Source of the DNA: Planctomycetota bacterium | GTDB lineage: Bacteria; Planctomycetota; J058; J103 | Direction: 5' to 3' | NCBI GenBank assembly: GCA_026004615.1 | Contig: BPJM01000006.1 | Location: 124,001-188,000 of the forward strand | Length of the DNA stretch: 64,000 nucleotides | Shown here: piece by piece, positions 51,269 through 60,464 of the stretch | Numbering within the stretch: position 1 is the stretch's first letter | How the letters are laid out: each line of letters opens with the position of its first letter | The notes under the pieces: model-generated | What the model was told of the DNA's origin: nothing | Database searches by the model: none | What the model saw: the letters and a program-made list of their open reading frames with translations, nothing else | Made by a program: the position numbers and the translations under genes

Positions 51269-54095
51269 TCAGTCCGCCGCCGCGGCCTCCAGCCGTAGCC
51301 CCGTCGGCAGGCTGTCGCCGAACAGCAGCCGCTGTTCGGGGGCGGCGGGCGGCACCACCTCGCGCACCGCCAGCAGCTCCGCCTCGCCGGCGCCGTGCTC
51401 GGCGAGCCAGGCCAGCACCCGCGCGCGCTGCGGCTCGGCGACATCCCGCGCCGGATCGCCGGTCCGGCGGGCGAGCTGGACCACCGCGTAGCGCCGGCGC
51501 GCCAGCGCCGGCCCGCCGAGCCCCTGCACCGGCAGCGCCATGAGCCGCTGCAGCCAGCGCGCCGCCACCTCGGGCGGCACCACCTCGTTGAGGGGGCCGA
51601 ACGGCGGGCGCCGCTCGCCCAGCCGCCCGAGCGCCCATTCGCCCCAGCGCGCCAGCGCTTCGCCCCGTTCGATCCGCTCCAGCAGCGCCTCGCCGAGCCG
51701 CCGCTTGGTCCCCGCCGCCAGCCGCTCCAGGCTCGCCGCCAGCCGCCACATCTCGGCCAGCTCCTGCTCGCCGACGCGCGGCCGGCCACGGCCCGGCACC
51801 TCGTCCTTGAGCGCGGCCAGGACCTGTTCCTGCTGGCCGCGGTTGAACCCGCCGGCCGCCCGCCGCAGCATGATCCACCACTGCAGGCGGCACGGCACCG
51901 AGCGCGGGTGTACCAGCCCGGCGAGGAACAGCTTCCAGATCTCCCCCACGCGCTCCGGATCGAGCACCGCGCCCGTCCCGGGCCGGATGCACAGCCCGAG
52001 CAGGTTGTACAGCCGCGCCTCGTGCTCCTCCGAGCGCGCCCGCGCCTCGCGGTGCTCGATCAGCGCATCGAACAGCCGCCGGCACACCGCGAGCGACCAC
52101 GCCTCGCGCGCCTCGCCGAAGATCTCCTCCAGCCGCCGGCCCAGCCCGGCCAGCGGACCGTGCGGTTCGCTCCCGGCGGCGAACGCCTCGGCCAGCGCCC
52201 GCCTCGCCTCGGCGAGCGCCGCTCGCTCGCGCTGCTCCATGCCATCGGGCGCGGCGGCCTCCGCCGCAGCCGCTGCTCCCTCACCGCCGGGCGCCGGGCC
52301 GAGCCGCACCGTCTGCTCCAGCCGCCAGCTGCGCCCGCTGCCATCGGTGGCATGCAGCTCGAGCTCCAGCACCCCGAGCTCGCTGAGCCGCGAGACGACC
52401 TCGACCGGCACCTCGCGCTGGCGCGCGGCCCGCCGCTTCTTGGTGCGCAGCAGCGCCACCAGCGGCGGCAGCTCGTGCAGCTCCGCCTCGTCGGCCGCCG
52501 GATCGAACTCGGCCAGCAGCGTGCCCGGCGGGTCGTCGCGCACCGTCGAGGCGTACAGCGGAAAGACCACCGGGGTGTTGGTCTTGAGCTTGACCGCGAG
52601 CGGCACCGCCACCGCGCGCCCCTCCTCCAGCCCCCGCGGCACCAGGCACAGCGCCGCCGGACGCGCCCCCCCCCGCATCCACCCCGACGTAGTAGCAGCG
52701 CGGCAGGCCACCGCGGATGCGGATGCCGCGGCCCTGCCGCACCAGCCCGTAGTAGGCGGCTCCGAGGGCCACCGCGAGGTCGAAGCCGGTGGTCTCGAGC
52801 TCCACCGGCACCTGGCCCGCCCACTGCCCGATCACCTCCCGGATGCGCGCGCGGATCGCGGCGTGCTTGAGCATGCCGCCGTTGAACAACACCGCGCTGG
52901 GAGCCAGCAGCCGCTCGCCCGGCGGGGCGTGCCGGCGGAGGAAGGCGCCGAGGTGGCGGGTGATCGCCGGGTCGGCCGCATACGGCAGCCCCAGCTCCAG
53001 CAACCCCGCGCGCGAGCGCCGCGGCACCGCGTCCTCGAGCGGCACCCGCGGCAGGAACCCCTCCAGCACCAGCTCCTCGACCTCGGCCCGCCCGATCTCT
53101 GCGCTGCGCACCCCGCCGACCAGGCGCGCACCGCTGCCCGGCAGTACCAGCCGCGCGCTCTGCGGTGCGCCTTCCGCCAGCAGCGCCTCCTTGACCTCGC
53201 GCGCCGCGAGCTGCAGCAGCGGCCAGTCGCGCGCCTCCAGCCGCGGCCCCCGCGCCTCCAGCCGCGGTACCGCCAGGCGCGCGATCGCCACGTCCACGTT
53301 GTCCCCGCCGAGCAGCAGGTGCTCGGAGACCGCGACCCGCTCCAGCCTCAACTCCTCGCCCGCTTGCGGCTCGCCGCGCTCCACGGTGACGACGGTCAGG
53401 TCCGTCGTGCCACCGCCCACGTCCACCACCAGCACGCGCGAACCCGGCGGCAGCAGCTCCGCCAGCCGCCCGGCATGCGCGCCGATCCAGGCATACAGCG
53501 CCGCCTGCGGCTCCTCGATCAGGATCGGCCGCTCGATCCCGGCCGCCTGCGCCGCCTCGACCGTGAGACTGCGCGCCACGGCGTCGAAGGAGGCCGGGAC
53601 CGTGATGATCACCTCCTGGCGGGTGAAGGCGCGCGCCGGATCGCCCTCGCCCATGACCGCATCCCACGCATCGCGGATGTGCTCCAGCAGCCGGCTCGCG
53701 GCCTGCACCGGCGACAGCCGGGGCGCATCCTCCGCCCCCTGCCAGGGCAGGATCGGCGCCCGCCGCTCGACGCGCTCGTGGCTGAGCCAGGACTTGGAGG
53801 AGGTGACCAGCCGCCCGCTCACCCGGCCCCCCAGCCGGCGGGCCAGCTCCCCCACCACGTCATCGCGGCGCGCCCCGAATGGCACGCTGAGCCCGCCGGC
53901 AGCCAGCTCATGCGGCGGGGGGAAGTAGATGCAGGACGGCAGCAGCTCGCGCCGCGCGACCTCGCCGGGCGCCACCAGCTGCGGCACCTCGAAGAGCTTC
54001 ACCTGTCCCGCCCCGCGCCGGTCCACGTACGCGACCGCGCAGTTGGTCGTGCCCAGGTCGACCCCGATCACGAACCGCGCCGGTCCACCGCTCAT
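51269..54095 (-). CDS. Hsp70-family ATPase with long C-terminal domain (one frameshift)
   Basis: 941 residues after correction. The N-terminal actin-like ATPase has VIGVDLGTTNCAVAYVD (phosphate 1), VVDVGGGTTDLTVV (phosphate 2) and LFNGGMLKH (adenosine loop). The C-terminal half (LLGLCIRPGTGAVLDPERVGEIW, RLQWWIMLRRAAGGFNRGQQEQVLAAL) matches the DUF3731-type extension of a distinct non-DnaK Hsp70 subfamily. The frame breaks in a nine-C run at 52666-52674; one base fewer joins YYVGVDAGG to ARPAALCLVPRGLEEG. Length minus one is divisible by three. The ATG at 54095 follows GGGGAG. No DnaJ or GrpE is adjacent. It is the third gene after the FHA-kinase and the DUF4404-like gene. Confidence 0.87.
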
Positions 54096-54125
54096 GTGCA
54101 GGCTCCCCGACCGCAACCGCGCAGT

Positions 54126-54602
54126 CTAGATCCCGAGTCCCGCGAGCACCTCGGCGATCCGGCCGACGGTCTGCACCAGCGCCGGCGAGCGGCTCTCCAG
54201 CGGACGCGCCGCCTCGTCCAGCGCCGCGATGGCGCGCTCGATGACCGTCCGATCGGGCTCGGGACGGGCCGCCTCGTGCACCAGCACCTCCGCCAGCCCG
54301 GCGACGGTCCGTCCGCGCGCCGCCTCGCCCTGCCAGCTCGGATGCAGCGCCTCGGCCAGCGCGGCGGTCGCCGCGCGCAGCTGCTCGCGCACCCCGGGCT
54401 CCAGCCCCTCGGCCCGCTCGAGGATCCGCTCGATGCGCGCCAGCGCCGCCTCCGCCTCCCGGCGGTGCTCCTCGTCCAGCGAGCCTCCGGGCACCGCCTG
54501 CTCCGCCCGTCCGCCTGCCGCCGAAACGTTCGGCCCGCAGGCCGGCTCCACTCGTCGCGCCGAGCCCGGCCGCCCCTCGGCGCCCGCTCGCTCCTGTTCC
54601 AT
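54126..54602 (-). CDS. Small DUF4404-like helical protein
   Basis: 158 residues. The ATG at 54602 follows GGGAGGATCC. About 40 disordered residues precede a helical bundle (EEHRREAEAALARIERILERAEG, REQLRAATAALAEALH), and the C-terminus PALVQTVGRIAEVLAGLGI resembles the ending of DUF4404 proteins. No catalytic motif. It sits between the FHA-kinase and the Hsp70-like gene, with 30 nt to the latter, so the three are probably co-transcribed. It contains GRTVAGLAEV, close to the ARTVAGLPAF motif of the kinase tail; this may be chance. Confidence 0.6.
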   Translation of the reverse strand: MEQERAGAEGRPGSARRVEPACGPNVSAAGGRAEQAVPGGSLDEEHRREAEAALARIERILERAEGLEPGVREQLRAATAALAEALHPSWQGEAARGRTVAGLAEVLVHEAARPEPDRTVIERAIAALDEAARPLESRSPALVQTVGRIAEVLAGLGI

Positions 54603-54658
54603 GGTTGGATCCTCCCGCGGCCCGTGCGCCTGATCGCGACGCCCCGTCCCCCGAGCGG

Positions 54659-57450
54659 CTAGCCGAGGCGAAGCCAGCCCCGCACCCGGGCCACCCAGCG
54701 GCCGAACCAGCCACGTCGCCCGCCGCTTCCACCGCTGCCTCGGCCCGGCTCGGCGCCAGGCGCGACCAGGGGCCTGGTGCCGGAAGCGACCGCGGCGCGC
54801 GGCCTCCCCGGCGGTGGCGGCGGTGGCGCTAAATGCGAGGGCGGTACGCCGCCCGCCGGCGGCGGCACAACCGGCACCTGCATCACCTCGGTGCGCGCGG
54901 AGCGAGATGGTGGTGCCGGGGCCGGCGGCCCGGGCGGGGCTGCGGCGGCGCCGCTGGCCGCCTCCGCCGGCACCTCCATGAGCTCGGTCCGGGCGGCGCG
55001 CAGGCGGTCCGCCTGCCCGCCGAAGGACGGGGACGGCGCCGGCGGCCGCGTAGGGACGCGGCCGCGCGCCGCTCCACCCGGAGGCGCCGGCGCGCCACCG
55101 CCCGCATCGGCCTCCGCCGCGTACGCCGGCATGAGCTCGGTCGCCGCGCCCCGCAAGCGCGCGCGCTCGGCCTCGCCGTGCGGCGGGGGTGCCGCGGGCT
55201 CGACGTCCTGCGCGAACTCGAACAACAGCTCGTCGCACCGCGCCGCATCCTGGCGCCGTTCCGCGGCGCCTTCGCGTTGCCCGGCGGCGGGCGCGACCGG
55301 CGAACCGCCCGCCGGTTGCTCCTGCTCCGGCTCGAACGCCGGCAGGCCGAACACCGTCCGCCCGCGGCCCGGCGCGCCCCCCGCCCCCGGCTCTTCCTCC
55401 GGCTCCCCCTCGAACACCGGCACCCCCACCACCGTGCGACCGCGCGCCCCGCCGGCCCCAGCTGCCGCCCCCGGCGCACCCGCCCGCGCCGCACCCGCCG
55501 GCTCGCCCTCCCGCTCGCCCCGCTCCTGCTCCGGCTCGAACGCCGGCAGGCCGAACACCGTCCGCCCGCGGCCCGGCGCGCCCCCCCGCCGCCGGCTCCT
55601 CCTCCGGCTCCCCCTCGAACACCGGCACCCCCACCACCGTGCGACCGCGCGCCCCGCCAGCCCCAGCTGCCGCCCCCGGCGCACCCGCCCGCGCCGCACC
55701 CGCCGGCTCGCCCTCCCGCTCGCCCCGCTCCTGCTCCGGCTCGAACGCCGGCAGGCCGAACACCGTCCGCCCGCGGCCCGGCGCGCCCCCCGCCCCCGGC
55801 TCTTCCTCCGGCTCCCCCTCGAACACCGGCACCCCCACCACCGTGCGACCGCGCGCCCCGCCGGCCCCAGCTGCCGCCCCCGGCGCACCCGCCCGCGCCG
55901 CACCCGCCGGCTCGCCCTCCCGCTCGCCCCGCTCCTGCTCCGGCTCGAACGCCGGCAGGCCGAACACCGTCCGCCCGCGGCCCGGCGCGCCCCCCCGCCC
56001 CCGGCTCTTCCTCCGGCTCCCCCTCGAACACCGGCACCCCCACCACCGTGCGACCGCGCGCCCCGCCGGCCCCAGCTGCCGCCCCCGGCGCACCCGCCCG
56101 CGCCGCACCCGCCGGCTCGCCCTCCCGCTCGCCCCGCTCCTGCTCCGGCTCGAACGCCGGCAGGCCCGCAACCGTCCGCGCGTGCAGTCCCGGCGGGCGG
56201 CCCACCAGGCCCGGACCGCCATGGGACCGAGCAGCAAACGCCTGCAGCGCTGCCCGCAGCTCCGCCACGCTCTGCCACCGCAGCTCCGGGTCCTTCGCCA
56301 TGCAGCGCTCGACGATGGCCGCCAGTTCCGCGGGCACTCCGGGGGCGAGCTCGCGCAATGGCGGCGGCGGCGTGCTCACCACGTCCCGCAACAGCTGCGC
56401 CGTCACCGGCCCCGAATACGGCTTGCGTCCGGTCAGCATGTGGTACAGCGTCGATCCCACGGCATAGACGTCCGCACGGGCGTCCGCGGCGTGGGCAGCG
56501 CGCACCTGCTCCGGCGCCATGTAGGCGACCGAACCGAGACCCTCCCCGGGCCGCGTCAGCCCATCCCCGGCGTCTGCGCTCACCGCCTTGACGAGGCCGA
56601 AATCGCACAGCCGGACCCGACCCTGCTCGTCGAGCAGCACGTTTTCGGGCTTGATGTCGCGGTGGACGAACCCCTGGGCGTGGGCGTGCGCCAGTCCCGC
56701 CAGGAGCTGATCCGCGATCGCGAGCACGCGCTCGACCGGCAGCGGACCGCCGCGAAGCAACGAGGCCAGCGTGCTACCCCGGACGTACTCCATGACCAGA
56801 TAGAGACACTCCTCCGCCTCGCCCGCGTCGTAGATGCGCACCAGGTTGGGGTGGTCCAGCCGCCTCAGCGTCTCGATCTCGCGAAGAAAGCGCGCGACGA
56901 CCTCCGGTTGCACGCGCGGGCCGGCTGGCAGGACCTTGATCGCCACCTCGCGCCCGCCCCCATCGAGCTCGCGGCCCAGGTAGACGGTGCCGAAGGAACC
57001 CCGCCCGAGGATGCGCTCGATCCGGTAGCCGGGCAGCTTGGGGGCGCGCAGCGTGGCGTCGCCCCCGCCCTGGTGCGAAGGGGGCTGGAGTGCCGGCAGC
57101 TCGCCGGTGGGCGTGTTCGAGCTCACGGCGGCACGCCTGGAGGCCGGCGCCGCGCCCTCCTCGGCGAGCAGCCGCAGCCAGGACCCGCCGAGCCGCAGCT
57201 CATCCCCTGGACCCAGCCGGGCCTCGGCGCAGCGCACGCCGTTGACGTAGGTGCCGTTGGCGCTGCCGAGGTCGACGACGAAGATCCCGCCGGCGCGTGC
57301 CTCCAGCCGGCAGTGCTGGCGGGAGAGCAGCGGATCGTCGATCGCCACGTCCGCCCGGTGCGACCGCCCCACGACCAGCGGTCGCACCCCGTCCCAGCAC
57401 AGCTCGCGCGCCGGCGCCGATTCCCCCTCCCTGCCCACCAGCACCCGCAT
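54659..57450 (-). CDS. FHA-domain Ser/Thr protein kinase with tandem Thr-motif tail (two frameshifts)
   Basis: 929 residues after correction. An N-terminal FHA domain binds phosphothreonine (VVGRSHRADVAIDDPLLSRQH, DLGSANGTYVNG; residues ~2-98). A complete Hanks kinase domain follows: GRGSFGTVYLG, VAIKVLP (K172), HRDIKPENVLL (264-274), DFG (283), YMAPEQV. The tail carries tandem 68-residue units with GRTVFGLPAFEPEQE and GRTVVGVPVFEGEPEEE, then ATELMPAY, RTELMEVPA and RTEVMQVPV, ending in a basic amphipathic WFGRWVARVRGWLRLG. Two extra C bases (seven instead of six, about 55581-55588 and 55990-55997) break the frame; length minus two is divisible by three. The ATG at 57450 starts the FHA domain; a TTG at 57522 is possible. 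Confidence 0.88.
55353..56180 (-). repeat. 204-bp in-gene tandem repeats (four units plus partial)
   Basis: The codons for RTV(F/A)GLPAFE recur at 55353, 55557, 55762, 55966 and 56171, that is 204, 205, 204 and 205 bp apart. Between them is one RTVVGVPVFE each. DNA copies are almost identical, pointing to recent tandem expansion. The two 205-bp spacings are exactly the units with seven instead of six C in the GCGCGCCCCCC run. Confidence 0.9.
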
Positions 57451-57531
57451 CGGCCGCCCGCCGCCTCCCTCGGACCGCATCTCGGAGAGGCGATGGTAGC
57501 AGCCGCCGCACCTCAGGCGCAAACCAGATGT

Positions 57532-58935
57532 TCAGTATTCGAGCGCCAGACGGAAGAAGACGACGTCCTCGTTGCTCTGGATGCGGGCGACCCCGGTATC
57601 GTCCTCGTAGACGATCCGGGTGTAGTTGGCCTGCACCTTGACGAAGCGGTTGAGGTACCAGTTGAGGCCGAAGGTGAAGGCATCGACGCGGTCGGTGCCG
57701 CGGATCCGGTCGCTGGCCAGCCGCCCCTCCACGTCCACCACGTCCCAGCGAAAGCCCACCTGCCACGCACCCCAGCCGCCGGCGAGCGGATCGAAGTCGG
57801 AATCCGGCACCACGCGCCTGTCGTACGGATAGTCCTCCCCGGTCAGCATGAACAGCACATCGACGTAGCCGCCGCGCACGTCGAGGTCGCCCTCGCGCCC
57901 CGCCCCGGTGACGAAATCGGCGACCCGCAGGTGGAGGTACTCCGCCTGCAGCCGCAGCGGCCCGGCCACCAGCAGGAACTCCCCCCCGGCCCGCAACAGC
58001 CCCCCGGCCTGGAAGTCGCTGGAGGCCTGGCCGAGATCGAGAAAGGTCGTGCCCGAGATCGTGCGGAAGACCGGCAGGAAGTCGTCGCGCTTGCCGTACG
58101 AGATGCTGCCGCCGATCGCCAACCCCTCCAGGATCGGCGTCTTGCCGGGCTTGAACGGGGTGAGCACCAGCCGCGCGATCAGGTCCTTGTCGTCGTTGCT
58201 GTCGGCGCGGTTGCCCCGCTCGCCGTTCATGACCGCCAGCTGGTAGTGCGCATACTCCAGCTCGCCGTGGATCTGGATCCCCAGGTCGCGATCGATCTGC
58301 GCCACGGTCTGCATCATGGGCAGCTCGATGAAGTTGAGGTACTTCGAGCTGGCGAGCTGCTCGAGCATCATCGGGGTCTTGAACTGCCCCACCATGAGCT
58401 GGGCGGCCTTGAGATAGGTGAAGGCGACGTAGGCATCCTTGAGCTGGGTATCACCGTCCCTGGCGAAGTCCGCGCTCAGCCGGTAGGCGAGGTGGCGGAA
58501 GAAGAACCCCTTCACCCCGAGCCGGATGCGGCGCAGCACGAAGGTGTCGTCGTGCGGGCTCGCCTCGTCGGCGAACCAGCGGTAGTCGATCTGCAGCCGC
58601 CCGTCGAGCGCGACCATGTGCAGCGGCCGCCGTTCGGGGTCGGGCTCGCCGGGATCGAGCAGGTAGACCCGCAGGCCGTCCTTCCAGGCGACCACGACAT
58701 CCTCGCCCCAGCGCCGCTCGAACTCCGGGCCCTGCGCCGCCGCCCGGTCCCGCTCCGCCAGCCGCGCCCGCAGCTGCTGCACCTGCTCGTGCAGGTAGTC
58801 CGCCTGCTGCTCCAGCGCCCGCAGCCGTTCCTGCTCGGCAGGCGGCGCGGTCTGCGCCCACAGCGGCGCCCCCAGCACGACCGCCCCGAGCAGCACCGCT
58901 GCGCCCAGCCCCGGCCTCCCCCGCCGTCCCGTCAT
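57532..58935 (-). CDS. OprO/OprP-type outer-membrane porin
   Basis: 467 residues. Signal peptide (GAAVLLGAVVLGAPLWAQ), a short coiled coil (EQERLRALEQQADYLHEQVQQL) that may bind peptidoglycan or form trimers, then a beta-barrel: VALDGRLQIDYRWFADE, DTFVLRRIRLGVKGFFFRHL, AAQLMVGQFKTPMMLEQLAS, FNGL-like strands, RVDAFTFGLNWYLNRFVKVQANY, and C-terminal FFRLALEY ending in an aromatic residue as outer-membrane proteins do. This is the phosphate-selective porin O/P family; actual phosphate selectivity cannot be read from sequence. GGGAGGG precedes the ATG at 58935. It lies between ugd and the FHA-kinase, all on the minus strand. Confidence 0.87.
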   Translation of the reverse strand: MTGRRGRPGLGAAVLLGAVVLGAPLWAQTAPPAEQERLRALEQQADYLHEQVQQLRARLAERDRAAAQGPEFERRWGEDVVVAWKDGLRVYLLDPGEPDPERRPLHMVALDGRLQIDYRWFADEASPHDDTFVLRRIRLGVKGFFFRHLAYRLSADFARDGDTQLKDAYVAFTYLKAAQLMVGQFKTPMMLEQLASSKYLNFIELPMMQTVAQIDRDLGIQIHGELEYAHYQLAVMNGERGNRADSNDDKDLIARLVLTPFKPGKTPILEGLAIGGSISYGKRDDFLPVFRTISGTTFLDLGQASSDFQAGGLLRAGGEFLLVAGPLRLQAEYLHLRVADFVTGAGREGDLDVRGGYVDVLFMLTGEDYPYDRRVVPDSDFDPLAGGWGAWQVGFRWDVVDVEGRLASDRIRGTDRVDAFTFGLNWYLNRFVKVQANYTRIVYEDDTGVARIQSNEDVVFFRLALEY

Positions 58936-59051
58936 GCGACCGCCCTCCCGCTCGACACCTCCCCGCCGCCCGACGCACCGGACCGCGAAGCACGACGCCC
59001 CTTGCCGACCACGGCCAACCCCACCGGGAACAGGACAACAGCAAGTGGCCC

Positions 59052-60353
59052 TCAGGTGCCGAACCCGATGTAGGTGAAGCCGAGCGCCTCGACCTCGGCC
59101 CGGCTCAGCACATTGCGGCCATCCACGATCACCCGCCCCGCCATCCGGTCCCTGACCCGCAGCAGGTCGGGCTGGCGGAACTCGTCCCATTCGGTCAACA
59201 GCACCAGCGCATCCGCGCCCGCGACCGCCTCGTAGGCGTCGTCCACGACCTCGATGGCATCGCCGAACAGCTGGCGCGCGTTCTGCCGCGCCTCGGGGTC
59301 GTAGGCCCGTACCCGCGCGTACTCGCGCAGCAGATCCTCGATCACCCGCAACGAGGGCGCCTCGCGCATGTCATCGGTGCGCGGCTTGAAGGACAGTCCC
59401 CACACCGCGATGGTCCGGCCGTCCAGTTGCGGCAGCACGCGCTTGAGCTTCTGCACGACGGCGCGCTTCTGCCGCTCGTTGATGTAGTCCACCGCCCGCA
59501 GCAGGTTCGAGGTGAGCCCGTGCTGCTCCATCACCTGCGCCAGCGCCTTCACATCCTTGGGGAAACACGAGCCGCCGTAGCCGCAACCGGCATGCAGAAA
59601 ACGCGGCCCGATGCGGGAGTCCAGCCCCATGCCGCGCGCGACCTCCAGGATGTTCGCGCCCACCGCCTCGCACAGGTGCGACAGCTCGTTCATGAACGAG
59701 ATCCGCGTCGCCAGCATGGCGTTGGATGCGTACTTGATGAGCTCGGCCGAGGGGATGGTGGTGAAGAAGATCGGCCGGTTGGTGCGGGCGATCGGACGGT
59801 ACAGGCGCGCCAGTGCCTCGCGCGCGCGCTCGCTATCGGTGCCGATCACGATCCGCTCGGGGTTCTGAAAGTCCTGGATCGCCTGCCCCTCGCGCAGAAA
59901 CTCCGGGTTGGAGACCACGTCGAAGGGCAGCTCCACCGTCTGTGCCTCTCGCACCGCGCGCCGGACCACGTCGTAGGTGCCGACCGGCACCGTCGACTTG
60001 TTGACGATGATCTTGTACTCCTGCATGTGCCGGCCGACGGTGCGCGCCACCTCGACCACCTGGGACAGATCCGCCTCGCCGCTGGAGCGCGGCGGCGTGC
60101 CGACGCAGACGAAGATCAGCTCGCCGTGGCGCACCGCCGACGCGGCGTCGGTGGTGAACCGCAGCCGGCCCGCCTCCAGATTGCGCTGCAACAGATCGCG
60201 CAGCCCCGTCTCGTAGATGACGGGATCGCCCGCATTGAGCCGCGCCACGCGCTCGCCATCCACGTCCACGCAGACCAGCTCGTTGCCCAGGTCGGCGAAG
60301 CAGGTACCTGTGACCGTGCCGACATACCCCGTGCCGAAGACCGTGATGCGCAT
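59052..60353 (-). CDS. ugd: UDP-glucose 6-dehydrogenase
   Basis: 433 residues. It oxidises UDP-glucose to UDP-glucuronate with two NAD, for polysaccharide or LPS synthesis. N-terminal Rossmann motif GTGYVGTVTGTCFADLG, VGTPPRSSGEADLSQV, NKSTVPVGT, NPEFLREGQAIQDF, and the catalytic Cys in GCGYGGSCFPKD. The C-terminal UDP-binding domain has GLSFKPRTDDMREAPS. The protein is complete and of normal length. A good promoter stands 30 nt upstream of the ATG. Confidence 0.96.
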   Translation of the reverse strand: MRITVFGTGYVGTVTGTCFADLGNELVCVDVDGERVARLNAGDPVIYETGLRDLLQRNLEAGRLRFTTDAASAVRHGELIFVCVGTPPRSSGEADLSQVVEVARTVGRHMQEYKIIVNKSTVPVGTYDVVRRAVREAQTVELPFDVVSNPEFLREGQAIQDFQNPERIVIGTDSERAREALARLYRPIARTNRPIFFTTIPSAELIKYASNAMLATRISFMNELSHLCEAVGANILEVARGMGLDSRIGPRFLHAGCGYGGSCFPKDVKALAQVMEQHGLTSNLLRAVDYINERQKRAVVQKLKRVLPQLDGRTIAVWGLSFKPRTDDMREAPSLRVIEDLLREYARVRAYDPEARQNARQLFGDAIEVVDDAYEAVAGADALVLLTEWDEFRQPDLLRVRDRMAGRVIVDGRNVLSRAEVEALGFTYIGFGT

Positions 60354-60389
60354 GGCTCTCCCCGTCTCTGCGCTGCTCCGAGCCGCCGA

Positions 60390-60417
60390 ATCATACCCTG
60401 CGCGCCCAGGGGGACAA
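60390..60417 (-). promoter_or_regulatory. Likely ugd promoter
   Basis: On the minus strand, TTGTCC (60417-60412), 16 nt, TATGAT (60395-60390); start expected near 60383, giving a ~30-nt leader. The -10 matches five of six. Confidence 0.55.
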
Positions 60418-60464
60418 GTCGGGGAGCCGGCGCCCCGCAGCGGCGCCGGCCGGCACGAGGGACA

